Origin: Polytrichum commune
Taxonomy: Eukaryota > Streptophyta > Polytrichopsida > Polytrichales > Polytrichaceae
Length of the DNA: 64,000 nt
Reading direction: 5' to 3'
Assembly: GCA_950295325.1 (NCBI GenBank)
Contig: OX485805.1
Span: 49,438,758-49,502,757, forward strand
A program made the translations under genes and the position numbers. The stretch's first letter is position 1. Every line of letters starts with the position of its first letter. Shown piece after piece: positions 36,901 through 46,678 of this stretch. The notes beneath the pieces were generated by a model, which saw nothing but the letters and a program-made list of their open reading frames with translations, made no database searches and was not told the origin of the DNA.

Positions 36901-37320
36901 GAAAAAGAGAAGGATCAACCGGTGGCTTATGCGAGTCGACAGTTGACACCGGCCGAAAGAAATTATTCTACCACCGAGAGGGAGTGCTTAGCAATGGTCT
37001 TTTCAGTCAAGAAATTCCGACATTACCTTATGTGTAATCCAGTAGTTTTCTTTGTCGATCACATGGCGATCAAGTTCTTGGTCAACAAAGCGGAGTTGAG
37101 TGGTAGGTTGGCTAGATGGGTGCTACTATTGGAGGAGTTCGACTATACTGTTGAGTATAAACCTGGCTGTATGCACTTACAAGCCGATCATTTGTCAAGG
37201 CTGTCCGAGGAGGCGGGCGACAGTTCGGTGGATGATAGCTTGAGAGACAACAATCTTTTCTTAGTCACGGCTAAGATTGGTACTCGGGCATCGTGGAATT
37301 TCTCACAACTCAACAATTGA
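33956..37320 (+). pseudogene. retrotransposon pol (protease, RT, RNase H), broken
   Basis: The aspartic protease active site is of the plant Ty3 type DGGS (VLVDGGSGLNILPE). The protease region is interrupted at 34650-35057 by a MITE, after which LLDRPWLRM resumes. Reverse transcriptase is read at 35480-36563. It has a stop at 36072, a frameshift around 36160 and the polymerase motif FIDDF. RNase H-type sequence (AYASRQLTPAERNYSTTERE; YKPGCMHLQADHLSRL) runs to 37320 with another frame change near 36870. No integrase is present. It is clearly inactive. Confidence 0.85.
34650..35057. mobile_element. 408-bp MITE inserted in the retrotransposon
   Basis: The element starts CACGGGGAGGTCACTTCATT and ends with the imperfect reverse complement (…AATGGAGTGATCTACCCGTGA). 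The terminal inverted repeats are about 50 bp and reach CACCACGTGCG. GATATAT flanks both sides (34643-34649 and 35058-35064). Taking out the element and one GATATAT makes the protease frame continuous, which proves the insertion limits. The interior is AT-rich and non-coding. Confidence 0.92.
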
Positions 37321-37415
37321 CTGGGGATAGGACAAAGGAGGAGAGGAGAAAAGTTAGAGTGAATAGTCGGCATTATACAGTCATAGGCCATAGACTATGA
37401 GTGTACAAATCCAAA

Positions 37416-37552
37416 AGAATTGTGAGTTCAATATTTGCATGGTGACCCCTGGGGAATCGAGCATCCGGGGATAAGGAGTTAACAAGTGGATGTTGGCTAC
37501 GAACTCTCACCTGGACTAAGACGCTAAAGGTGGGGGTTTGTGGCTGACATAA
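37416..37552 (+). repeat. 3' LTR remnant
   Basis: Matches the last 135-137 bp of the 5' LTR. The left edge shares AAAG with the 5' LTR at the breakpoint (CCAAAAGAATTG versus AATAAAGAATTG), suggesting deletion through short homology. Confidence 0.88.
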
Positions 37553-38032
37553 AGGCACTCCTTGGCCTCATCTTGTCGGTCGGAGGCCCGACATGTGTGT
37601 CGGATTTAGTTTTAATGAATATATTCATTCTTTAAAATTTATCACAAAAATTTACCGCAAACCAAAAATTACCTTGTCAGAAAATGAATTTGGTAAGTAC
37701 TAAAAACAAGATCACCGTTTGCATACAAGAATACATCTGTGTCAGGAGTCATCATAATTAATTTGTCATTAAATTTGAGGTGAACCAAAGCAATCTAACA
37801 ATGCCAACAATAAGAGGGGTTTGTGTCAAAGGGGGCATGACCCTTAGAACATGACCTGAACAACATTTTTTGGACCAGCTGGACCAAATTTGAAACACTA
37901 GTCAAAATGGCTCTTTTAATGTTAAAATGGCTTTTTTTTCATGTTCAAAAAAGCCATGATATGTACTAGTGAAGTGTCCAAAAGAACCATGGTCTCTACT
38001 AGTGGTATGTGCAATAGCTTAAGGGCCGGTTC
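37553..38032. other. intergenic, repeat remnants
   Basis: ATTACCTTGTCAGAAAATGA and nearby words echo the dispersed repeat at 13.1 and 26.3 kb in degraded form. No gene is recognised. Confidence 0.4.
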
Positions 38033-38406
38033 ACACTATGGCCAAACTTCGAGAGGAGAAGCGTTTGGACCAATGAAAATGCAGAAATGTCCAAAGTCTT
38101 TCCTCTCGGCCTTCACAGTAGAGGCCGAAGTCCAAAGGACGTCGCCTCCAAAAGAGCCTAGGTGGCAACACTTTTAGGAAGTTATGGCGCCAAGAGTTCG
38201 GCCTCTCGAGCAAAGTTTGGGTCGAGCAAAATGCTCGACCCAAACTTCCGTCGAGAGGCCGGAATTTTTTTTCCATTAAAATATTCAAAATTGACAGTGG
38301 ATTATTTTAATATATTTTTTCAGCCCAAAGGCTTCTCCTCTCGACATAGTTTGGTCCAGAAAAGTGACGCTTCTCCTCTCAACTTGGGCATAGTGTGAAC
38401 TGGCCC
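38033..38406. mobile_element. 374-bp MITE with TTAA target duplication
   Basis: The left end GGGCCGGTTCACACTATGGC is mirrored by GCATAGTGTGAACTGGCCC at the right end. The arms continue through CGAGAGGAGAAGCG. TTAA flanks both sides (38029-38032 and 38407-38410). The centre holds AGTTTGGGTCGAGC / GCTCGACCCAAACT, the same palindromic word as the 32-bp array at 1-430. TTAA suggests a piggyBac-type mechanism; a Tourist-like element is the alternative. Confidence 0.87.
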
Positions 38407-38589
38407 TTAAAGCACCCTCCACCTCGGTCAGTGTGACTTCTAAGCAGTTGCAGTCACTGGAACATGTGGAACATGGAATCAGGGTTGGAATGCGTAATTT
38501 CCAAGTAAATTACGCATGTCACTGCATCTCAGGCATCTCCAGTGACAGCCATTTTGGTTGGCGGTTTTTCTGGTCTTGTAAATGATTAG

Positions 38590-38840
38590 ATTTTAATAGT
38601 AACTTTTGTCGGTTGTGTCCCCTCTTGTAAACAATTAGACTTTAATAGTAAAGTTTCGTAGGCTGCGTCTGCTTTTGTCGGTTGTGTCCCCTCTTGTAAA
38701 CAATTAGACTTTAATAGTAAAGTTTCGTAGGTTGCGTCTGCTCTTGTAAACGATTAGACTTTAATAGTAAAGTTTCGTAGGTTGTGTCCGCTCTTGTAAA
38801 TTATTAGTGATTTAATACTAAAGTTTGGTAGGTTGTGTCC
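38590..38840. repeat. about 50-bp tandem repeat, 5 copies
   Basis: TTTAATAGTAAAGTTTCGTA plus GGTTGTGTCC and CTCTTGTAAACAATTAGAC repeats five times, one copy being longer by about 18 bp. Copy A of the duplication has fewer units (13.85-14.04 kb). Confidence 0.85.
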
Positions 38841-38869
38841 ATGAGCAGGTTTAGGGCATCCCCTATATA

Positions 38870-39305
38870 CAGTCCACCCTCTATAAATGTTACATCTATA
38901 AGTGTTACCCTCTCTAAATGTTAAATTTCTTCTACTCCCCACATATTGCACACTATAAATGTTAAACGTGTTAACTGTTAACAAAATGATACTCGCTTCT
39001 TTGTAAATTTGACTCTATAAATGTTAACGAATGAAATACAACCATAATATGGATCTCACCAAAGAACCATTGATTCATACTTCACCTGTGATTTGTAAAC
39101 TTGATATTGAATAAAGTTTTGATTGGGTTTGCAATTTTATGAATGGTATTCTCTCACAAGGACTCTTCACAATTGCTTATATTTATAAATGTTAAGATTT
39201 GTATATTGCTCAAAAAAATAATTTTATAATTGTTAATTGTTAACACCTTTATAAATGTTAACTTTGATCCACTCCCGAGGGTTAACATTTATAGAGGGTA
39301 GACTG
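38870..39305. mobile_element. pogo-type MITE (Emigrant/Lemi1-like)
   Basis: Begins CAGTCCACCCTCTATAAATG and ends CATTTATAGAGGGTAGACTG, with TA on both sides (38868-38869, 39306-39307). Internal repeats of CTATAAATGTTAAC are spread along it. The CAGT…CCTCTATAAAT ends are typical of plant Emigrant/Lemi1 elements, which move with pogo-like transposases. The copy A locus (about 15285) reads straight through without it. Confidence 0.88.
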
Positions 39306-39671
39306 TATGCTGGTAAACAAAGTGATGAGAACATCTCTGTGCCACTCCCACTTCTGCAACTCATTCCATTTCTCTCTCACTCTCACTCTTCCAGTGGTCA
39401 GGAGGCGATCTTCAACCAATGATCGGTGCACATGATCGCTCAACTTATTGTTGTTTTGAGAATATTGGTGGTCCTCACACAACTCATGCATTTCCCATAA
39501 TGAGAAGTGGTAGGCAGATCATAGTGCATTGCAATGGCGAGCAGGCTCCCGGTCCAAAAATTGCCATCCTTCCTTCATCGTGTTACCGCATGCCTTGCCG
39601 CTTCTACTCAACTCCATCTCCATGATTTTGAGCTTAATTTGTAGACAGCTTAGTTACCAACGTAGTTCAAC

Positions 39672-40900
39672 CACTTTATACTTGGGGCCGGATTGAGGGC
39701 CGGCCGGAACTCTCAAAATTTGGGCCAAGAGGATCGCTCGATTTCATCAAATCGGGCCCAAGGATTTTATACTTGGGGTCGGCCCGAACACTCGCTCATC
39801 CCATGTGGCGTCCTAGGTGGCATAATATTGGCGCCTAACCATCGGGCCCTAGATGAGAGTTCGGGACGAGCTTTTCCTCATCCCGAACTCCCATCTAGGG
39901 CCCGATTGGGCTCCTCCGTTAGATTGAGTTCATCTTCTCCGTCAATCACTACCGGGGTAAATTATTTTCCTCTCCTCTTCACTCCACTCTTCTAATAACA
40001 CAACAATTAGCATAAATACGATTGCATTAGACTAATAAGGCAACAATTAAGGCGTTAATCACACACTTAAGATAATAGTGAAACATTCAAGCATTTAATC
40101 AAGCGTGTAGTATGGCTTAGGCTATAGGTTAGTCTAATAAGGCAACAATTAGTATAGGTATGTTACCAATAGGTAAGAACACAACAATTAAGACGCTAAT
40201 CATATACTTAAGATAAAAATAAAACATTTTAAGTTGTCAATCAAGAATTTGGCGTGCATTATTCAATGGGTTAGTCCACTAACACAATAATTAGCACAAA
40301 TATGGTACAATTAGGCTAAAACCACAACAATTAGGGTGCTAATCACACACTTAAGATAGAAATGAAACATTTAAGCATTTAATCAAGCATATGGTATGGC
40401 TTAGGCTATGGATTAGTCTAATAAGATAACAATTAGTGTAAATATGATAACATTAGGCTAATAACACAAAAATTAAGGTGCTAATTATGCACTTAAGACA
40501 AAATGAAACATTTAAGCCGATAATCAAGAATATGGTGTGCCTTCTAAACCACACCCATTGGTCAATCCATTGAACATGGTAGATAAATTTATAGGAGCAT
40601 TTTGACGCTAGAATAAATTCAAAGGCCCCAATTTAGTCTAGTGGGACCCAATTTCGATTCGCTAACCACAACCCTATAGATATTCTGCAACCCAAACCCT
40701 CAAAATTGGGTCCTGTGTACCTCATAGAGCATTGGGCCCTGTGTATATGGACTAAAGATTTTTGAAAGTTCATGAAGTGGGGCCGGATTGAGACTTAATC
40801 GACAAAAAGTTCATGAAAGTTCATGAAGTGGGGCCGGATTGAGGGCTTAATCGGGTCAATGCTCCGCCCGGCCCCAGGCCGTGTATATATAGAAGCCACC
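39672..40900. mobile_element. about 1.2-kb insertion in copy B
   Basis: Copy A goes directly from ACCAACGTAGTTCAGCCCAC to TCAGTGTGTC; copy B has about 1.2 kb in between. The ends (TTTATACTTGGGGCCGG and, reversed, TATATATACACGGCCTGGGG) are loosely inverted. A CCAC lies on each side. Inside is a hairpin at 39840-39905 (GGGCCCTAGATGAGAGTTCGGG and partner) and AT-rich sequence with repeated ACACAACAATTA. No transposase is seen. Confidence 0.65.
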
Positions 40901-41344
40901 CTCAGTGTGTCCCTAGAAGATTGAAGCAGCAACACGAATGCTAGGTTGTGAAATGGACTTGGAAGCAGGATGATCCAGAGGGAGAAGTTGCATTCAAAAT
41001 GAGCGTGTACCATGGGCGTACCACAGTTTTGTGAGTGATTCCTTTCTGTATGTGTTTCCCGAATTTTCTTAATTTTCAGCATTCTCTAGGTTCTGTGCAA
41101 TTAGTCCCTCTTGGCTGGGTTACACTAATTTCCGCATCTCTTGAACAAATTTCTGTAAGTGTGAACACTGGACTGACCTTCAACGTTAATCTGACTTTGA
41201 AGGAAAAATTTGAGTTTGCGCTTAAATTGTTCGTAGTCAGATTGATTGGGGTCAGGGACACACCGATACCAGACTATTCAAGGAGCTAGAAACTAGCAGT
41301 AGAAACTAGAACAGATCGCCCGTCCTTTGTCTATCCAACTCAAG

Positions 41345-43762
41345 ATGTCATGTCCCTTGCGCCCTTCCGCTGCGGACGACTTCGACAGAGCAGCAGGACT
41401 GACCTCCACCTCGAGGTTTCATCCATTCCTTATATACTCCAAAGATTTCGAGATTAATTTCCTTTAATCCATCCTTGTTAGTTCATCCTTTACCATTACT
41501 CAAGGTGGAGTTTGTTATAGCCTGTCTTAATTTCCATCTTCTCTGCTCTGAAATTATTGGCAATAATCTTTCATGCAGAAAAGGGACATCTCAGCTGAGT
41601 AGGCAACGTCGGGGCCGGGGGGATCGTCCAACACGCAGGTGAGTTTTCAGATCTCCACTGTAATGAACAGGAATGACGTAAAATTGAGGATAACAGAATC
41701 ATGAATATGTGTCAGCAGACAGATGATCAACATTTGCTGAGAATTAGAAGTTTCAGTGGTCGTCAAGAATTATGAATGTAAGAGGCCTTCGGAATCTTGC
41801 TGTCAAAAAAGTATAGAGAACTCTAACGATGTATATTTGGTTTGCTATAACACAAGAGTTAGAGTGTCTACGGTGGTACCTTCCTCATGAATGTCGGTCA
41901 CGACAGTGTGCACATTTCCAGGTCTTGCAGCATATGTGGCTGCTGCTAACACGCTATAATTTATTGTGGATGACATACTTGGGCGGTTAGGTCGCTTGTC
42001 TCCTCAGCATATGAAAGATTGTGTTCAAAACTCTAACTGATTCTCTGTTTCTTTTTAACTAGATCAAGAGCAAATGCAGAAAGTTCAGAGCGGGGGCAAG
42101 AGCAGGGTCGGCTAATGATGGAATTTCTGGAGAGATTTAAATTATTGCAGGTTCCTGGCGCTCTAGGTGCTCCTTCGAATAGATCGAGTAATCAAGACCG
42201 TCTTGAAGGTATTGTCATAATTTACTCCACTTCCTCGTATTCAACGGTGCAAAATCTTCCGTTTCATTGCAAATCAAATTCTTGCGGCTATAGAAACCCC
42301 CAGGCTTTGAATATTTCCCTGAGATGTAGGATTTCACAATGAATTGAAAAAAACCTTGTGAGCAATGTCTTTTGGCATCTAATACTCCGTGGTTAAGTTG
42401 ACTTTCGAAAACTCACAGACGAATCGAGATGTTTACCACTTCTCTTGTGGTTACTATGTCCACCATTTCAATATGGTGGTTGTTTCCGCGTGTGACTTGG
42501 AAGATTGACGAGATACAATTATTGAGATTCTCACACCTTGGCATTTCTGCGCTTGGCAGGTGAACGGGCTGAGGATAGAGATCAGACGGAATTGGCAATT
42601 CTAACGCAAAAGAATACCGGCAGGCGAGCTCAGGCATCTCCATCCTACCATCGACTACGTCGTGGTGAAAAGGACATTTCAAGTGATGAGGTAGGGATGA
42701 CAACCTCGCTTGCTCTAAATTTTGTTGTCGGTATGTGTTGGTTTGGGTGTGTGAAATCTGATACTTCTTTCAAGTTTTTCTCCTAATCTAGGGAACCCTT
42801 AATTATGGTCAATGTTAGGTAGACAAAATATTTGCTTACCGATTTACAGGTGAATGATATATTAATGTGAAGGACGATGCGGAAATGTGCACTGGAAGGA
42901 TATTTGCTCCACCGACTCATGAGCATGGGAGGAATGAGAGTAGCATGAACCGTCCTCCACAGAACCCCTCATCAGTCCAAAGCAGAGGCAAGAATTGGAC
43001 CAATCCGGAAGATAAACTCCTGATACAAGCCCATGGCGCCCCATACCGCAGGAAAAAGAAGAGTTGGACGGATATTGCATCGAGCATTCCCGGGAGAACC
43101 GGAGATCAATGTCGGTTGCGGTGGGACACACTTCTTAGAATTTACAGAAAAGAGCACCTCAACCAAGGGAGAAGCGAAGAAGAGTACTTTCAGGATTTGC
43201 TGTCTGGAAGAATTTCTTGTGGCCAAGGGGAATCGAGCCAAAGGGATCACCTCCAAGAACGAGCGGGGGAGAGCTGCAAGAAGAGGAAAACCCTAGAGAG
43301 TGATGTGGCTCAGGACTGTCATTGCAAACGAGAGAGATTGATTGAAGTCCATGAAAGAACTTCAATCTTACAATCAGTACAGCGCTTCCTCGAAATACAG
43401 GAGAGAATTTTGAAGCTGAAGGAGCTAAAGTATGAAAGGAAAACCTCTGGGGCTGAGCAGGCAACAAGTCAAGGTAATTTCCCTCATCCATAATGGCCAA
43501 TAACGGCTTAATATACCAGAAGCACATTTCACACTTTGGGTGAGTCTCTATTGTTGAGTTGCACTATCCGATTAGACTTATTTATGCTTTTGTTGTCTCA
43601 GGTGATGGGTTAAGAGCTGCAGGGGTTGGCACTACACATTGTTTAAGTGGACAAACGAATTTTGTGGTGCCTCTTCATCAGGACCCTGTTGGGCAACTAT
43701 TTCCAGTTTTCCCCTTTGTGGGTTGTGAAGGTGTACCCCAGTCAAATTTCGATGGCATTTAA
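41345..43762 (+). CDS. trihelix/Myb-like DNA-binding protein, copy B (intact)
   Basis: Six exons with consistent phases: 41345-41415, 41579-41638, 42063-42208, 42560-42690, 42873-43473, 43602-43762; 389 aa. The order is an acidic/Arg-rich N terminus (RQRRGRGDRPTR), then a linker. One Myb/SANT-trihelix-like domain follows (WTNPEDKLLIQAH, SWTDIASSIPGRTGDQ, RLRWDTLLRIYRK), then a leucine-rich helix near residues 290-325. The C-terminal exon is rich in Gly, Val and Phe (VGTTHCLSGQTNFVVPLHQD). Likely a nuclear transcription factor of the trihelix class; targets are unknown. It differs from copy A mainly by substitutions and by one fewer codon in exons 3 and 5. The preserved frame across six exons suggests it is or was recently functional. 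The ATG is the first in frame after ACTCAAG; a 5' UTR exon may lie upstream. Confidence 0.75.
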
Positions 43763-44818
43763 AAATTCTAATTTTGTTGAAAAATAGTTTTGTTTGTACA
43801 TGTCAAGGAACAGAAGGTATAAGACAGTGCATAACCAGCTTTGCTTGCACAGTTTATGTTTTTGCACAGTTCAATGTCCCACTGAGCAGAAAAACCACAT
43901 TTAGGTGGTTGAGAATCATTAGATTAGTTGGGGCACCCCATGCCACCGTATTACCATCCTTTGTGGATCAGGAAGGGCTTCCTTGCTCGATTTTCTCTGG
44001 CATTGGGGTAGTGTACAGCTTGTTGGAATTCACAACGCTTGAAAGCTGCATCAGGAGTAGAGGATGTAGCAAGCAGTCTGTGGACTTAGCTTTCTTTCAG
44101 CTTAGGAAGCCTGAGAAGGCTCACATGAATGTAACATATTATAGCTGGTTGACAGCAGAGTACAATGAAATTTAACATTCTTTCAAGTGTGGATTGTAGT
44201 ATCTACTTTCTTTTAGTAGGTGATGTATCAAAATGGTGACTCTTTGGTGCTTGTAAAGTTTCAATCGTCAAATCAATTTCATGCTCAGATCGGATGGGTG
44301 TCAGTTCCTATGTAGTGACCTTTTGCAGATTGTGTGAACAATAGAATAAAGATTTCCCCACAATGGACCCCAGGTTCCTCTATTGAGATCCTACGAGATA
44401 AAAGTACATGATATAAACATGAAAGTAATCTCTCCTCTACACTGATGAAGGGATTTCTAAATGCAGGTAGCATACATTGGCGAGCAATCTGTCATCTAAG
44501 CTTTGGACACACTTCCGCAGATAGGCTGGTGGTTGGGCATGTACTGAAACAAGGTTGCTTAAAAGCCTTGTCATCCTCAGGCTCAGGCGGTCTTTGTCCA
44601 AATATCATCCGGCAACTCAAATCTTCAAAGTTGGGCTCCATTGTCAAAGGCATTCTGTCAACAATATTCAGACATTATTTGTCACATCCTCATGTGCAAC
44701 AAACCTGCAAATCATATTGGCCATATAACATTTGGAGCTACACATCTTACAGGTTGCAGGACGGTCTTCAAAGAAATGCAATGTCCTCCACAGAAATATA
44801 TACTGCAAAAGTGGAAGG
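43763..44818 (+). other. conserved downstream region of copy B
   Basis: Counterpart of 18694-19957, with the same acceptor-like AATGCAG at 44465 and the same broken open stretch after it. A 3' UTR or a truncated neighbouring gene are the two readings; I cannot choose between them. Confidence 0.35.
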
Positions 44819-44824
44819 TCATAC

Positions 44825-46678
44825 CCTAGCTCAGTTGTGAAGAAGTATTGTGTGGGCATCTTGCATGAGTTTACACAGAGTCCTGTGCAACCACTTGTTT
44901 CGAGATAGCGACATTTCTCTATTTGAACACCACTCCTCAGTTTCTTGCCTCCTACGTCCACCTCAACTACCTGCATAGACACCACAGAACCTGTTTCCTA
45001 ATGAGCCAGTATGAAGACTGATAGAAGTTTCATGTCCACTTACAAATGAGCCAATTGAGGGGCTTCAGATATCCTGCCCAACAAACTGAACTTCTCTGAG
45101 GTGCTTCGTAGATGTCCAGAAGTATGCATTAGGCAATCACAAGGAGAGTGTCACCTACAGACATTCTTTCAAGATCGCTCCCAAGATTGCTGCCAAGGTG
45201 TTCCTCAGCAAAGGAGAAACTGTTTTGAGGCAAGAGATGGATACAGTACCTCACAAGGACCTACAAGCCATGAGAAGAAGAGAGGGGTGATGCTGGCGTT
45301 CAGCTCAGCTCCCCAGTCTGAATACGGAAACAGCTTCCGAAACCAGTCCGGCACTTTTGGAAAACCCTTTACACAAAAATCAACATCTTTGTCAACTCCA
45401 ACATGTGAGTAAAGCTTCCCCCTGCTTCAGATTTCATATATAGATGAGCACACTCTTTCTTGGATCACGGTAACAAAAACATAACAAATGAAATGCACCA
45501 TAGCTGAGGTCACTGGAAGGTCATAACTATTAGCAACACTTGACAGCTGCATCGACATGACTAGAAACCGATTCACCATAAAGACCAACTTCCAAAAACA
45601 TAGAATGCAAGAACAGAGAATGTAAGAACTGGAGAGTGTGAGCAGGAGTAGATAGTGTCCTCCTATGAATCCCTATCTGAATTTCAAGATAATCGAAATT
45701 CCTTGTAGCAAATAAATTGAAGGTGTGTTTGGGCTTTCCAATCGTGAATAGGAAGCTGTTGTTGATGAATCTGGCAGATTGCAAATCACCGAACCAAGAG
45801 TGGTAGACTTGACAGTTTCATTGATATGATTGGAAACCAATTCACCAGTAAGACCAAAAAAACTCCCAAAACATATGAATAGAATATGAGCAGGAATAGA
45901 GAATATGAGCAGGAGTAGACAGCGTCCTCCCTCCACGAATTCATGTGTAGAATTCAAGACAATAAAAACTCCTTGTAGTAATTGTATTAGCTGTGTGTTT
46001 GGGCTTTCCAATGGTGAATAGATACGTGTTTAATGATGATGAATCTGGCATATTGCAAATCACCAGACCAAGGGTGGTCGAATTTAACGGTAATAAACAG
46101 TCGAGTACAATTCATGAAGCATTGCTACGGTCAAATTTATGCAGGTAGGGTTGAGTTCTGCACCTTCAGCACTGCAGCTTGTTGCTCTGCGGAGGTTTTA
46201 TTCCTCGCCAACGCATGCGAAACTTCCACCATACCCTCATACCCCTCCTCCCAGCTCCGTGAAGACTAGAATTCGGAACATGAGCGAGGTAGGAGGGTGA
46301 ATTTCATGGTGAGCAGGGTTGTCAGATACAACTCCAGACAAAAACCCTCATGCCAAATTGGTGAGAACAAAGTACCCGGTAGTCTCGGAAACACAACTTC
46401 CCCACTTAGAATATTGAAGAACAACGGAACGAATGTTGACCATTTACCTGCCAACCAGCAACTTTGCCAAATGCTTCTCGGCATCCGTTGATGAAAATTA
46501 GGTCGGTCAGGGAGTCCTGGTACTTCCGTTTCTCACCAGGGCTACCCACTTCAGCGGTTTGCAGTTTGGAGCAGCGAACTCTAATTGGCATTCTCCCTCC
46601 TGAAAAGTTCAGTTGCCGCAATGTGAAGTGTTGTGGTAACCTCTGGCAACAAGGGTAAGTGGTCATCATGGCAGCCAT
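44825..46678 (-). pseudogene. DWARF27-like (DUF4033) gene, 3'-truncated
   Basis: Four exons on the minus strand: 46678-46448, 46265-46143, 45366-45250 and 44970-44825 (205 codons plus 2 nt). Exon 1 encodes a transit-peptide-like start (MAAMMTTYPCCQRL) and KYQDSLTDLIFINGCREAFG. Exon 2 gives GYEGMVEVSHALARNKTSAE. Exon 3 gives VPDWFRKLFPYSDWGAELNA and FFSWLVGPCE. Exon 4 gives the family's cysteine cluster KCRYLETSGCTGLCVNSCK and MPTQYFF. D27 proteins are plastid carotenoid isomerases or relatives; D27 itself starts strigolactone synthesis. The final exons (NFEDMSCEM… and the Cys-rich tail) are missing: copy B of the duplication begins a few bases inside the intron after exon 4. The intron after exon 2 uses a GC donor (CCT|GCATAA). 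Presumably non-functional, but it could still be transcribed. Confidence 0.8.
45545..46062. repeat. imperfect 260-bp tandem duplication in a D27-like intron
   Basis: About 45545-45790 and 45808-46062 share GAAACCGATTCACCATAAAG / GAAACCAATTCACCAGTAAG, the GGCTTTCCAAT-GTGAATAG words and AATCTGGCA-ATTGCAAATCACC in the same order. Both lie within the intron between exons 2 and 3 of the minus-strand gene. Confidence 0.7.

Larger units (their letters stand above)
30877..37552 (+). mobile_element. defective Ty3-type LTR retrotransposon
   Basis: A block of about 137 bp starting AATTGTGAGTTCAATATTTG and ending GGTTTGTGGCTGACA is present at 30877-31011 (3' part of the 5' LTR) and at 37416-37552 (all that remains of the 3' LTR). 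It differs by only about one base (AACAAATGG versus AACAAGTGG). Between them are gag, protease, reverse transcriptase and RNase H remnants in Ty3 order. No integrase is found: the sequence jumps from just past RNase H into the LTR block. The close identity of the two blocks indicates a fairly recent insertion, later deleted. Confidence 0.88.
38540..44818. repeat. segmental duplication, copy B
   Basis: The direct repeat of copy A (13.85-19.96 kb). Relative to A it carries two extra insertions (38870-39305 and about 39672-40900) and lacks the foldback element. It ends at 44818, six bases from the last retained exon of the minus-strand D27-like gene. Confidence 0.9.

Noticed and set aside
44668-44985. 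A single 105-aa minus-strand protein
   Set aside because: Only 44825-44970 matches D27; the rest is intron and duplicated segment, so it is one exon plus read-through.
45101-45412. Plus-strand open frame of 103 codons
   Set aside because: It is the antisense shadow of exon 3 of the minus-strand D27-like gene.
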